From the NCBI GenBank assembly GCA_027083895.1, contig JALWMN010000073.1:1-6051 (forward strand): a stretch of DNA of 6,051 nucleotides. Reading direction: 5' to 3'. Of the stretch, positions 1-5,476 are shown piece after piece (positions within the stretch are counted from its first letter, which is position 1; each line of letters starts with the position of its first letter). Source of the stretch: Campylobacteraceae bacterium. GTDB taxonomy: Bacteria > Campylobacterota > Campylobacteria > Campylobacterales > Sulfurovaceae. The translations under genes and the position numbers were made by a program. The notes below the pieces were generated by a model. The model saw nothing but the letters and a program-made list of their open reading frames with translations. It was not told where the DNA came from and ran no database searches.

Positions 1-1411
1 TTTTATAAAAGTCGGGTGTGGCTTGCGACCATCGCTCGAACTCTGGGTGTTCGTTGTATGGGTTTTGAGCGATTTGTAAGAGATCTTTCACCTTTTGATA
101 CTCTTTCTTTTGAGCTGCATCGATGGCCTCTTGGAGCATATAGTTTTTAAGAACATATTTTGGGTTTATTGATCGCATCTTTTCTAATCGTTCAGTGGTC
201 TCTAACTCTTCGAGCTCTAAGCGTTTATCGTAAATATCGAGCCACTCCTTGAGTGGATTGTGGTAGAGGGCTGTACGAAGAAGCGGCTCTCTGTTGCCAC
301 TATAGTTGCTTAACTCTCTAAAAAAGAGGGTATAGTCAATGCTGAGTTGCTGGAGAGTGCTTAAGAGCTGTTGGAGTAGCTTTTGGTCGCTTGGGAGGCT
401 CTTCTCTAGACCTAGTTTTTGCATCATGAGTGAGTGGTAAAAGTGGTGGTAGAGTGGGTCGAACTCATTTAAGATCGATTTGTAAGGTATCTCTTTATAT
501 TTTGTAGCAAGAGCAGAGAAGAGAGCAGCGATGTTCCACTTGGCAATGTAAGGCTGGTTACCAAAGCTGTAGCGACCCTCTCTATCGGTATGGTTACAGA
601 TATAGCTGAAGTCATAGTCGTCTAAAAAGGCAAATGGTCCATAATCGATTGTTAAGCCAGCAATCGAGAAGTTATCTGTATTCATTACCCCATGGTTAAA
701 GCCAATACTCATCCACTGGGCTATTAGTTTTGCTGACCTTGTAACAAACTCCTTGAGCATAAGTGTTATGCGATCGCTCTCATCTACCAAATGGGGATAG
801 GACTCAGCTATAGCATACTCTAAAAGCTTATGAAGCTCTTTTAACATACCATTGTGAGCAAAGTACTCAAATGTACCTATTCGAATCCAGCTAGGAGAGG
901 TTCGAAGTACTATTGCTCCTCGCTCCCAAGTCTCTCTATAGACACTATGTGAAGAGTCGATAACTGCTAAAGCTCTCGTCGTTGGTATATTGAGATTGTG
1001 CATCGCTTCGCTTATTAGGTATTCGCGAATTGAGCTTCTAAGAACTGCTCGTCCATCGCCACTTCGGGAGTATTTTGTCTGCCCACTCCCCTTTAATTGC
1101 AGATGTGTTTTTTCAATTGTGCCTATATTGATGGCTCTCCCATCACCTAATTGTGGAACAAAGTGTCCAAATTGGTGCCCTGCATAGACCATTGCAAAAG
1201 GCTTTGAGCCCTTTAAGAGTCTACTGCCATTGACAATCTCTACAAACTCTTGTGTAAAGAGCTCTTCTTTGTCTATCCCAAGCTCAATTGCTAGAGTACT
1301 ATTGGCATCAATAAGCTCTGGAGCCTCTAGTGGGCTTGGAGTTGTAAAGTCGTAAAACGCTTCGCCTAGTTGCAAGTAAGGGTTAGTTACAGAGATTTCA
1401 CTAAGCTTCAT
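1..1411 (-). CDS. selO: Protein adenylyltransferase SelO (YdiU/UPF0061 family), 3' end cut by the window
   Basis: SelO is a pseudokinase-fold enzyme that transfers AMP from ATP to Ser, Thr or Tyr of target proteins and is linked to redox homeostasis. The 470 visible codons begin MKLSEISVTNPYLQLGEAFY and contain the family signatures. YAGHQFGHFVPQLGDGRA lies at 76-92. The nucleotide-binding stretch LKGSGQTKYSRSGDGRAVLR lies at 106-125 and includes K107. The metal-binding and catalytic region HGVMNTDN...TIDYGPF lies at 240-260 and includes D246, N247 and D256. C272 lies at the position of the E. coli SelO cysteine reported to pair with a C-terminal cysteine. E. coli SelO has 478 residues, so only about ten residues, including the usual C-terminal Cys (Sec in some eukaryotes), should lie beyond the left edge. 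The ATG at 1409-1411 has a weak AGG eight bases upstream. The gene starts 41 bp after the upstream regulator's stop codon. The family call is near certain; the cellular targets are unknown. Confidence 0.96.
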   Translation of the reverse strand, partial: MKLSEISVTNPYLQLGEAFYDFTTPSPLEAPELIDANSTLAIELGIDKEELFTQEFVEIVNGSRLLKGSKPFAMVYAGHQFGHFVPQLGDGRAINIGTIEKTHLQLKGSGQTKYSRSGDGRAVLRSSIREYLISEAMHNLNIPTTRALAVIDSSHSVYRETWERGAIVLRTSPSWIRIGTFEYFAHNGMLKELHKLLEYAIAESYPHLVDESDRITLMLKEFVTRSAKLIAQWMSIGFNHGVMNTDNFSIAGLTIDYGPFAFLDDYDFSYICNHTDREGRYSFGNQPYIAKWNIAALFSALATKYKEIPYKSILNEFDPLYHHFYHSLMMQKLGLEKSLPSDQKLLQQLLSTLQQLSIDYTLFFRELSNYSGNREPLLRTALYHNPLKEWLDIYDKRLELEELETTERLEKMRSINPKYVLKNYMLQEAIDAAQKKEYQKVKDLLQIAQNPYNEHPEFERWSQATPDFYK

Positions 1412-1451
1412 AAAGAGTGCCTACAAGAGTTTAGGGAGCAAAAAAAGGATA

Positions 1452-1480
1452 ATTATACTTTCACCTGAGAGACATTTGAA
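1452..1480 (-). promoter_or_regulatory. Candidate sigma-70 promoter for selO inside the 3' end of the regulator gene
   Basis: Read on the minus strand, TTCAAA (1475-1480) and a perfect TATAAT (1452-1457) are separated by 17 bp, the ideal spacing. The -10 overlaps the regulator's stop codon. Transcription would start near 1445 and give a leader of about 34 nt before the selO ATG. The -35 matches the consensus at 4 of 6 positions. AT-rich DNA yields chance -10 boxes, so confidence is moderate. Confidence 0.5.
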
Positions 1481-2133
1481 GAGAATTTATATCCACGCCT
1501 TCGTACAGTGTGGATTACTTGGAATCCAAGTATACTTTTGAGCCGTTTTCTAATTTGGTTAATTGCAACCTCAACAGTGTTGTCGCTTACATACTCTGGC
1601 TCTTCCCAAAGGGCATTAATAATTTCATCTTTTGAGAAGACTCTTTGGTTTCGAAGGGCAAGATAGACTAAAATATCAAAAGTTTTCCCATTAAGCGAAA
1701 CTATCTTATCATCATACTCGATTCGCTTTTTAGCGATATCGATAGTCATCTTTCCAACCTCAATCTTAGTTCCATAAAGGTTACGCATATTTGCTAAGAC
1801 CCGTGCTGCTATTAAATCAGCTTGATCTGTGTGTCGAAAGAGGACATCATCAACTTTAAGATTAAAAAACTCCTCTTGCTTTTTGGGATCTTCAGTAATA
1901 ACTATAACTTTTGTATCTGGTTTTTTCTGTTTAATCTCTTTAACAAAACGCTCCATTGCGTATTTCATATTCTCATCGACTACGATGATAAGCTCGTAGT
2001 GTCGAAAATATGTAAAGTTTGTTGCATCATAGATATCCTCTGCACTATCTAAAATACAGATAAAATAGTTAGAGATCTCTTTTTCTACTTCTTTAGCAAA
2101 CTCTTCTGAAAAACCAATTGTCAATACTCTCAT
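1453..2133 (-). CDS. HsrA/CosR-like atypical OmpR-family response regulator
   Basis: This is a 226-residue transcription factor with a receiver-like domain (about 1-118) and a winged-helix DNA-binding domain (about 123-218). The DNA-binding half resembles Helicobacter HsrA (HP1043) and Campylobacter CosR, from memory of those sequences: LWEEPEYVSDNTVEVAINQI at 175-194, with the recognition helix about 187-198, and TVRRRGYKF at 209-217. The receiver looks unable to take phosphate in the normal way. The paired acids after strand 1 are missing (VLTIGFSEE), the residue after strand 3 is V52 with D53 shifted by one, and the KP motif is replaced by RHT near 100. T80 is kept. HsrA and CosR are orphan, phosphorylation-independent, essential regulators of redox, respiratory and homeostatic genes, so constitutive DNA binding is the best inference. 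The only cysteine is C26. No histidine kinase gene is adjacent in the window. The ATG at 2131-2133 has a weak GGA ribosome site five bases upstream. It may be a diverged ortholog or a paralog, so no symbol is given. Confidence 0.9.
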   Translation of the reverse strand: MRVLTIGFSEEFAKEVEKEISNYFICILDSAEDIYDATNFTYFRHYELIIVVDENMKYAMERFVKEIKQKKPDTKVIVITEDPKKQEEFFNLKVDDVLFRHTDQADLIAARVLANMRNLYGTKIEVGKMTIDIAKKRIEYDDKIVSLNGKTFDILVYLALRNQRVFSKDEIINALWEEPEYVSDNTVEVAINQIRKRLKSILGFQVIHTVRRRGYKFSSNVSQVKV

Positions 2134-2179
2134 TTTATCCGCCGTACAACAAAATTTGTAGAGATTTTTTTAAGACACT

Positions 2180-2196
2180 ACTCAATCCTTTTGAGT
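2180..2196 (-). repeat. 6-bp inverted repeat in the regulator leader
   Basis: ACTCAA (2180-2185) and TTGAGT (2191-2196) are perfect inverted repeats around a 5-nt loop. A further AACTC at 2200-2204 can pair with GAGTT at 2193-2197 only through a 2-nt loop, or compete as an alternative arm. The stem holds just two G-C pairs and no U-tract follows, so it is not a terminator. It could be a weak leader hairpin or a protein site; it could also be chance. Confidence 0.35.
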
Positions 2197-2243
2197 TGAA
2201 ACTCTACTATTAGATATTTGTATAACTATTATCAATTTATATC

Positions 2244-2259
2244 TAAATAAGCTTATTTA
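2244..2259. promoter_or_regulatory. Perfect 16-bp palindrome, candidate operator of the regulator gene
   Basis: TAAATAAGCTTATTTA is fully self-complementary with no spacer. It lies about 21 bp downstream of the predicted start point of the regulator gene and 111 bp upstream of its ATG. Palindromes of this size are typical dimer-binding sites. HsrA and CosR are known to bind their own promoters, so autoregulation is the leading guess. The composition is AT-rich, and no second copy of the half-site was seen in the window. Confidence 0.4.
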
Positions 2260-2286
2260 AAAATAAAAGCTACATATTTGGACGCA

Positions 2287-2301
2287 ATTATAGCAAAAAA
2301 A
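2287..2301 (-). promoter_or_regulatory. Extended -10 promoter for the regulator gene
   Basis: On the minus strand a run of seven T (2295-2301) leads into TGCTATAAT (2287-2295), that is a TGn extension plus a perfect -10 box. Epsilonproteobacterial sigma-70 promoters typically have such a -10 with T-rich upstream DNA and little or no -35. The start point would be near 2280. The upstream T-tract is also the tail of the dnaX terminator. Confidence 0.6.
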
Positions 2302-2330
2302 TTCAAAAAAAGCTAGTTTTCAGCTTTTTT
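2295..2330 (-). terminator. Intrinsic terminator of dnaX
   Basis: AAAAAAGCT (2306-2314) and AGCTTTTTT (2322-2330) form a perfect 9-bp stem around a 7-nt loop. In the minus-strand transcript the stem ends in a U-run, and a second seven-U run follows at 2295-2301. The right arm and loop overlap the last dnaX codons and its TGA stop (2320-2322). The stem is A-U rich, but the U-tracts and position support termination. Confidence 0.75.
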
Positions 2331-3945
2331 GTTTTATAACAACTCTTTTAGGATCTAAATGTCTAAGAAACTCTTTAACCATTGGTTCCTCTAAAAGAGA
2401 GTTTGGATCCTTATCTTTGCTTGCTTCACTATTAGATTGTGGCATGATACAGCTGCTGCTTTGGGCATTCTCTTCTGCTGTTTGACTCTCTTGTATATTT
2501 TGCTGTTTTACTGTAGACTCTTTAGTTAATTTTTTTTTAGAGATATTCTCTATTTTAGTACCTAATCCAAAGATCTCTTCTACAAAGAGTTTAATGAGTG
2601 GCCAATGTTTTATAAGCATTCTCTTTGCTTCTCCCTCGACTGTTGACTCCCATGTAAGTGTTTTATTCTCATAAGAGATAAATGAGATATTCTCTTCAAA
2701 GAGTTTTCCTAAGTCGTAGTTTCGATCATATAACTTCTCTATGAGAGATTGAAATTTATCTTCAGGTAGAAGTGAGCTTTCTACTTTTTTTTCGATTTTT
2801 TTCTCTTGGTTTGTTGGAGCTTTAGACTCTGTAGTTGCTGCTTTTTGCTCTAAAGTTTGGGTAGCTGTTTGTGATTGGTTTAGAGTGAGTTCATTTTGGA
2901 GTTTTTGTATCATTGCATCGATAGTATGGATCTCCATAGCCTCAACCATTTTTAATAGTGTAAGAAGCAAAACAAAATCACCACTACTTCCAATTAAGAG
3001 GAGGCGTTTCCCTTCAGCTAATATCTTAAAGAACCGCTCAACTGTAAGGGTTGTTAATTTTGGATCTTTATTTAAGAGTTTATCACGTAAAAAGAGTGTA
3101 AGCTCATCAATAATCATCTCTGCTTCGTAAGAGGCGTACTCTTGTGTAAAGGCTATTACTGCATCTCTTTTTTTATTTAAAATAGCATCAATAAGTTTAT
3201 CTAAAACTTCAGGATCAACCACTCCAAGCATACTTGTGACACTTGTGGTATCAATCTTCCCATTTGCGTAGACAATTGCTTGATCTAAGAGTGTAATGGC
3301 ATCTCGCATAGAGCCTTGAGCATTTCTGGCTATTATATCGAGTGCAGCATCACTATATTCTACACCCTCTTTGCTTAAGATAAATGCAAGGTGTTTACTT
3401 ATAGTCTTTTCTGGAAGTTTTTTGAAGCGAAAGTGTTGTGTACGGCTAAGAATAGTTGCAGGTAGTTTAAGAGGATCAGTAGTAGCAAGAATAAACTTTA
3501 CAAACTCTGGTGGCTCCTCAAGTGTTTTTAGAAGTGCATTAAAGGCTTGTACAGTTAGCATATGGACTTCGTCGATAATAAAGATCTTAAAGCGACCAAT
3601 AGATGGTTTATATTTTGTGTGCTCAATGAGCTCTTTTATATCTTCGATTCCACGATTGCTTGCTGCATCCATTTCGATAATATCGATATGACGACCCTCA
3701 TTTGCCATTTGGCACTGCTGGCAACTTTGGCATGGGGTAGCAGTTGGGCCCTTTTCGCAAAGAAGAGCTTTTGCAAAGATTCTAGCAGTTGATGTCTTTC
3801 CGCTTCCACGCAATCCAGAAAAGAGATAAGCATGAGAGAGCTTTTGGCTCTCAAGTGCAAGTGAAAGGGTCTTTGAGATAGACTCTTGCCCTATTAGATC
3901 GCTAAATGTACTTGGACGATATTTTCTTGCGAGTGCTAGTGCCAA
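2320..3945 (-). CDS. dnaX: DNA polymerase III subunit gamma/tau
   Basis: DnaX is the AAA+ ATPase of the clamp loader at the replication fork; tau also couples polymerase and helicase. The 541-residue protein opens with the ALARKYRPSTF motif. It has Walker A GLRGSGKT (44-51), the four-cysteine zinc module (C63, C72, C75, C78), Walker B IIDEVHML (123-130), sensor 1 LATTDP (153-158), SRT at 167-169 where E. coli has SRC (arginine finger kept), and sensor 2 GSMRDA (211-216). A Gln/Thr/Lys-rich linker (about 355-395) leads to a tau-like C-terminal domain (about 396-465). A polar stretch and a tail ending LDPKRVVIKQKS follow. The start is TTG at 3943-3945: the next upstream codon is CAT, no in-frame ATG exists before the upstream stop, and GGGAG (3953-3957) sits seven bases away. 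The protein is shorter than E. coli tau (643). Poly-A runs at codons 382-387 and 470-472 may yield a shorter gamma form. Confidence 0.97.
   Translation of the reverse strand: MALALARKYRPSTFSDLIGQESISKTLSLALESQKLSHAYLFSGLRGSGKTSTARIFAKALLCEKGPTATPCQSCQQCQMANEGRHIDIIEMDAASNRGIEDIKELIEHTKYKPSIGRFKIFIIDEVHMLTVQAFNALLKTLEEPPEFVKFILATTDPLKLPATILSRTQHFRFKKLPEKTISKHLAFILSKEGVEYSDAALDIIARNAQGSMRDAITLLDQAIVYANGKIDTTSVTSMLGVVDPEVLDKLIDAILNKKRDAVIAFTQEYASYEAEMIIDELTLFLRDKLLNKDPKLTTLTVERFFKILAEGKRLLLIGSSGDFVLLLTLLKMVEAMEIHTIDAMIQKLQNELTLNQSQTATQTLEQKAATTESKAPTNQEKKIEKKVESSLLPEDKFQSLIEKLYDRNYDLGKLFEENISFISYENKTLTWESTVEGEAKRMLIKHWPLIKLFVEEIFGLGTKIENISKKKLTKESTVKQQNIQESQTAEENAQSSSCIMPQSNSEASKDKDPNSLLEEPMVKEFLRHLDPKRVVIKQKS
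2530..2538 (-). promoter_or_regulatory. A9 slippery run in dnaX with stops in both shifted frames
   Basis: Codons K470-K472 are nine consecutive A residues on the coding strand, followed by TTAACTAAA. One added A gives ATT AAC TAA and one lost A gives AAT TAA, so slippage either way stops translation within three codons. The product would have about 472-474 residues and lack the last 67-69 residues. Thermus thermophilus dnaX uses a nine-A run for transcriptional slippage to make gamma. Whether slippage happens here is inference. Confidence 0.45.
2762..2802 (-). promoter_or_regulatory. A7/A8 slippery tract in dnaX with downstream hairpin and -1 frame stop
   Basis: Codons 381-388 contain A7 (2796-2802) and A8 (2785-2792) separated by TCG. 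A -1 ribosomal shift, or one added A, at either run leads to the same TGA at 2762-2764 and a protein of 394 residues, ending in the linker between the ATPase/collar part and the tau domain. Loss of one A in the A8 run gives an immediate TAG. GTAGAA (2779-2784) and TTCTAC (2766-2771) form a 6-bp stem with a 7-nt loop directly after the A8 run. The stem is weak, the usual spacer is missing, and no upstream Shine-Dalgarno-like stimulator is seen. Confidence 0.4.
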
Positions 3946-3971
3946 ATGGATACTCCCAAATTTTATATAGT

Positions 3972-3999
3972 ATTGTATAGTAAAAGAGCTTTAAGTCAA
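3972..3999 (-). promoter_or_regulatory. dnaX: Candidate sigma-70 promoter for dnaX
   Basis: On the minus strand TTGACT (3994-3999) and TACAAT (3972-3977) are separated by 16 bp, each one base from consensus. A start near 3965 gives a leader of about 20 nt that includes the GGGAG ribosome site at 3953-3957. This would make dnaX independent of the upstream outer membrane protein gene. Confidence 0.55.
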
Positions 4000-4029
4000 A
4001 TTTGCACTAGAGGATACGAAATGCTCAAA

Positions 4030-4059
4030 ACTGCAAGCCTAAAGTGAAAGCTTTAGGCT
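4030..4059 (-). terminator. Hairpin terminator of the outer membrane protein gene
   Basis: AGCCTAAAG (4036-4044) and CTTTAGGCT (4051-4059) form a perfect 9-bp stem with a 6-nt loop, starting 14 bp after the gene's TAG stop. On the minus strand the stem is followed by TGCAGTTTT, a weak and delayed U-tract, so termination may be partial. On the plus strand a run of five T follows at 4066-4070, so the hairpin could work in both directions, although no plus-strand gene feeds into it here. Confidence 0.6.
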
Positions 4060-4072
4060 GTAAGCTTTTTAA

Positions 4073-5260
4073 CTAGAATTTGTAGTTTAATTGAACTGAG
4101 AATCCAAGCTCTGCGTGTTTATTGGTAATCTTTGCTCCTGGTCCAAACATAGCACTAACATCTGCAGAAGTTTTTTTGTTAAATCCATATACTACTGTTG
4201 CATCCATAGAGAAGTTTTTATTAAACTCATAACTTCCACCAAGGCTTAAGTGGTTCTCTGCTGTTGCTGGGAAACCTAAGAGGTTAAACATATCTACTGC
4301 TGTCTTCATTGGAGAGTTATAGATAGTTAAAGGGTGTTTTGCATGGTTGAAACCAGCTCGAATTGCCCATTTTCCAGCATTATACTCATAACCAACTGCG
4401 AAGACATTTTGATCTTTCCATCCAAAATCTTTATACCCTGCTGCTGAGCCCCACTTGATCTTTTTATAATCTACTGCAATGGTATGTGGACCATGTCTAT
4501 AACTAACACCTATACCAATCTCTGCTGGTTGATCAAGTTTATCACCAAAGTTAAGTCCAAATGGTGCAGTTGCAGCTGTAAGAGAGTGTGCATAATCCAT
4601 AGAGATTTTACTCTTATAGACAGCTCCTACTTTTATACCATTTTGAAAGTTATAAGTAGCACCTACAGATACACCATAACCAAAATCTTGATTTTGACCA
4701 TCACCTACATTCATTCCGCCCATCATTGCAGGAAGTTGGTAGTGAATATCAAGTGATCCATACTGCATGATTGGGGCAATACCAACACTGAAACCATTGC
4801 CAAACTTATAGGCAACCGGTATTGCAAACTGCATTAACTGCAAAGTAGTCTCCATCTTAAAGAGATCAGGATCTTTTTTAAAGTCTGTACCCATGCCTGC
4901 TGTCCCCCACATTCCAACACCAACATAGGTATTTGGTGCTATTTGTGAAGCAATTGATACCCCTGGAATGATGCTAAGATCAGCAGCACTTTTATGTTCA
5001 ACTGGTGACATCTGTGTCTTAATAGTTGGCATAAAGATAGTGCCTCCAAAGCTGATCTCTGTGGAGGCAACATCAGTAATGAGTGCAGGGTTTACAAGTG
5101 TAGATTCGGCTCCATGGCTAAGAGCAATACCAGCCCCACCCATTGCTCTTGTTTTGGCTCCAACACCTATTAGTGTATCTCCATTTGTAGCATAGAGTGC
5201 TGATGATGCAATAAATGAGAGAGCAATAGCTCCTTTTAAACTGCTTTTTAGTAATTTCAT
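4073..5260 (-). CDS. OmpP1/FadL/TodX-family outer membrane transport protein
   Basis: This 395-residue protein has a classic signal peptide: Lys residues at 2, 5 and 9, a hydrophobic core about 10-22, and likely cleavage after the ALYA at 21-24. The mature N-terminus carries the FadL-type hatch pattern, GVGAKTRAMGGAGIALSHGA at 32-51 followed by NPA at 57-59. The rest is a string of amphipathic strands rich in Gly and aromatic residues (for example VGVGMWGTAG, FGYGVSVGATYNF, HAELGFSVQLNYKF), and the chain ends in Phe, the usual beta-barrel assembly signal. FadL-family barrels let hydrophobic molecules such as fatty acids or aromatic hydrocarbons cross the outer membrane; the substrate here cannot be told. 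It is somewhat shorter than E. coli FadL (about 420 mature residues). The ATG at 5258-5260 has a strong AAGGAG (5270-5275) nine bases upstream, suggesting high expression. It is transcribed away from leuS and probably forms a single-gene unit. Confidence 0.88.
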   Translation of the reverse strand: MKLLKSSLKGAIALSFIASSALYATNGDTLIGVGAKTRAMGGAGIALSHGAESTLVNPALITDVASTEISFGGTIFMPTIKTQMSPVEHKSAADLSIIPGVSIASQIAPNTYVGVGMWGTAGMGTDFKKDPDLFKMETTLQLMQFAIPVAYKFGNGFSVGIAPIMQYGSLDIHYQLPAMMGGMNVGDGQNQDFGYGVSVGATYNFQNGIKVGAVYKSKISMDYAHSLTAATAPFGLNFGDKLDQPAEIGIGVSYRHGPHTIAVDYKKIKWGSAAGYKDFGWKDQNVFAVGYEYNAGKWAIRAGFNHAKHPLTIYNSPMKTAVDMFNLLGFPATAENHLSLGGSYEFNKNFSMDATVVYGFNKKTSADVSAMFGPGAKITNKHAELGFSVQLNYKF

Positions 5261-5476
5261 TGTTTTCTTCTCCTTCTAGATTATATTTTTCTATTCTATA
5301 ATAATATTTATAAAAAATATACTTAAAGATAAGAATTTTTAATATAAAAATATTTGATTGTTTAAATTTGTAGCGTTTTGAGGAGAATAGGGGTTGGTTT
5401 AGCTAATCAAAATTGCTCTTTCGCTATAATTTGATGAGTTTATATATCTTTAATAATAGAGTATATAGGAGCATTT
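5261..5476. promoter_or_regulatory. Divergent promoter region between the outer membrane protein gene and leuS
   Basis: This 216-bp, very AT-rich stretch separates two divergent genes and holds no ORF. Toward the outer membrane protein gene, the minus strand has several overlapping TATTAT/TATAGAAT-like -10 boxes around 5292-5312; none can be preferred by eye. The perfect TATAAT at 5280-5285 lies too close to the ribosome site to serve that gene. The leuS promoter is described separately. Confidence 0.6.
5425..5430 (+). promoter_or_regulatory. leuS: -10 box of the leuS promoter
   Basis: A perfect TATAAT preceded by CGC and T-rich DNA lies 46 bp before the GTG. No good -35 hexamer sits at 16-18 bp, as is common in this phylum. 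Transcription would start near 5437 and give a leader of about 40 nt. No T-box or attenuator hairpin is visible in that leader. Confidence 0.6.

Larger units (their letters stand above)
2134..2319. other. Intergenic leader/promoter region between dnaX and the regulator gene
   Basis: These 186 AT-rich bases hold no credible ORF. They contain the downstream part of the dnaX terminator, an extended -10 promoter for the regulator, a perfect 16-bp palindrome and a small inverted repeat. If the promoter call is right, the regulator mRNA has an unusually long leader of about 147 nt, room for post-transcriptional or operator control. Confidence 0.7.

Noticed and set aside
990..1187. Open frame of 65 codons on the plus strand inside selO
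   Set aside because: Antisense to the conserved SelO nucleotide-binding region; no ribosome site or domain.
3371..3691. Open frame of 106 codons on the plus strand inside dnaX
   Set aside because: It lies opposite the conserved AAA+ region of DnaX, and the composition is that of a complement frame; no independent support.
4061..4072. Short AAGCTT and T-run beside the outer membrane protein stop as a separate plus-strand terminator
   Set aside because: No plus-strand gene runs into it; it is best treated as the flank of the hairpin at 4036-4059.
5280..5285. Perfect minus-strand TATAAT before the outer membrane protein gene
   Set aside because: It lies only a few bases before the AAGGAG ribosome site, so transcription would start inside or after that site.
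5336..5350. TTTTTA-ATA-TAAAAA inverted repeat in the divergent promoter region
   Set aside because: Made only of A and T in a very AT-rich stretch, so it is expected by chance and too weak for a stable hairpin.
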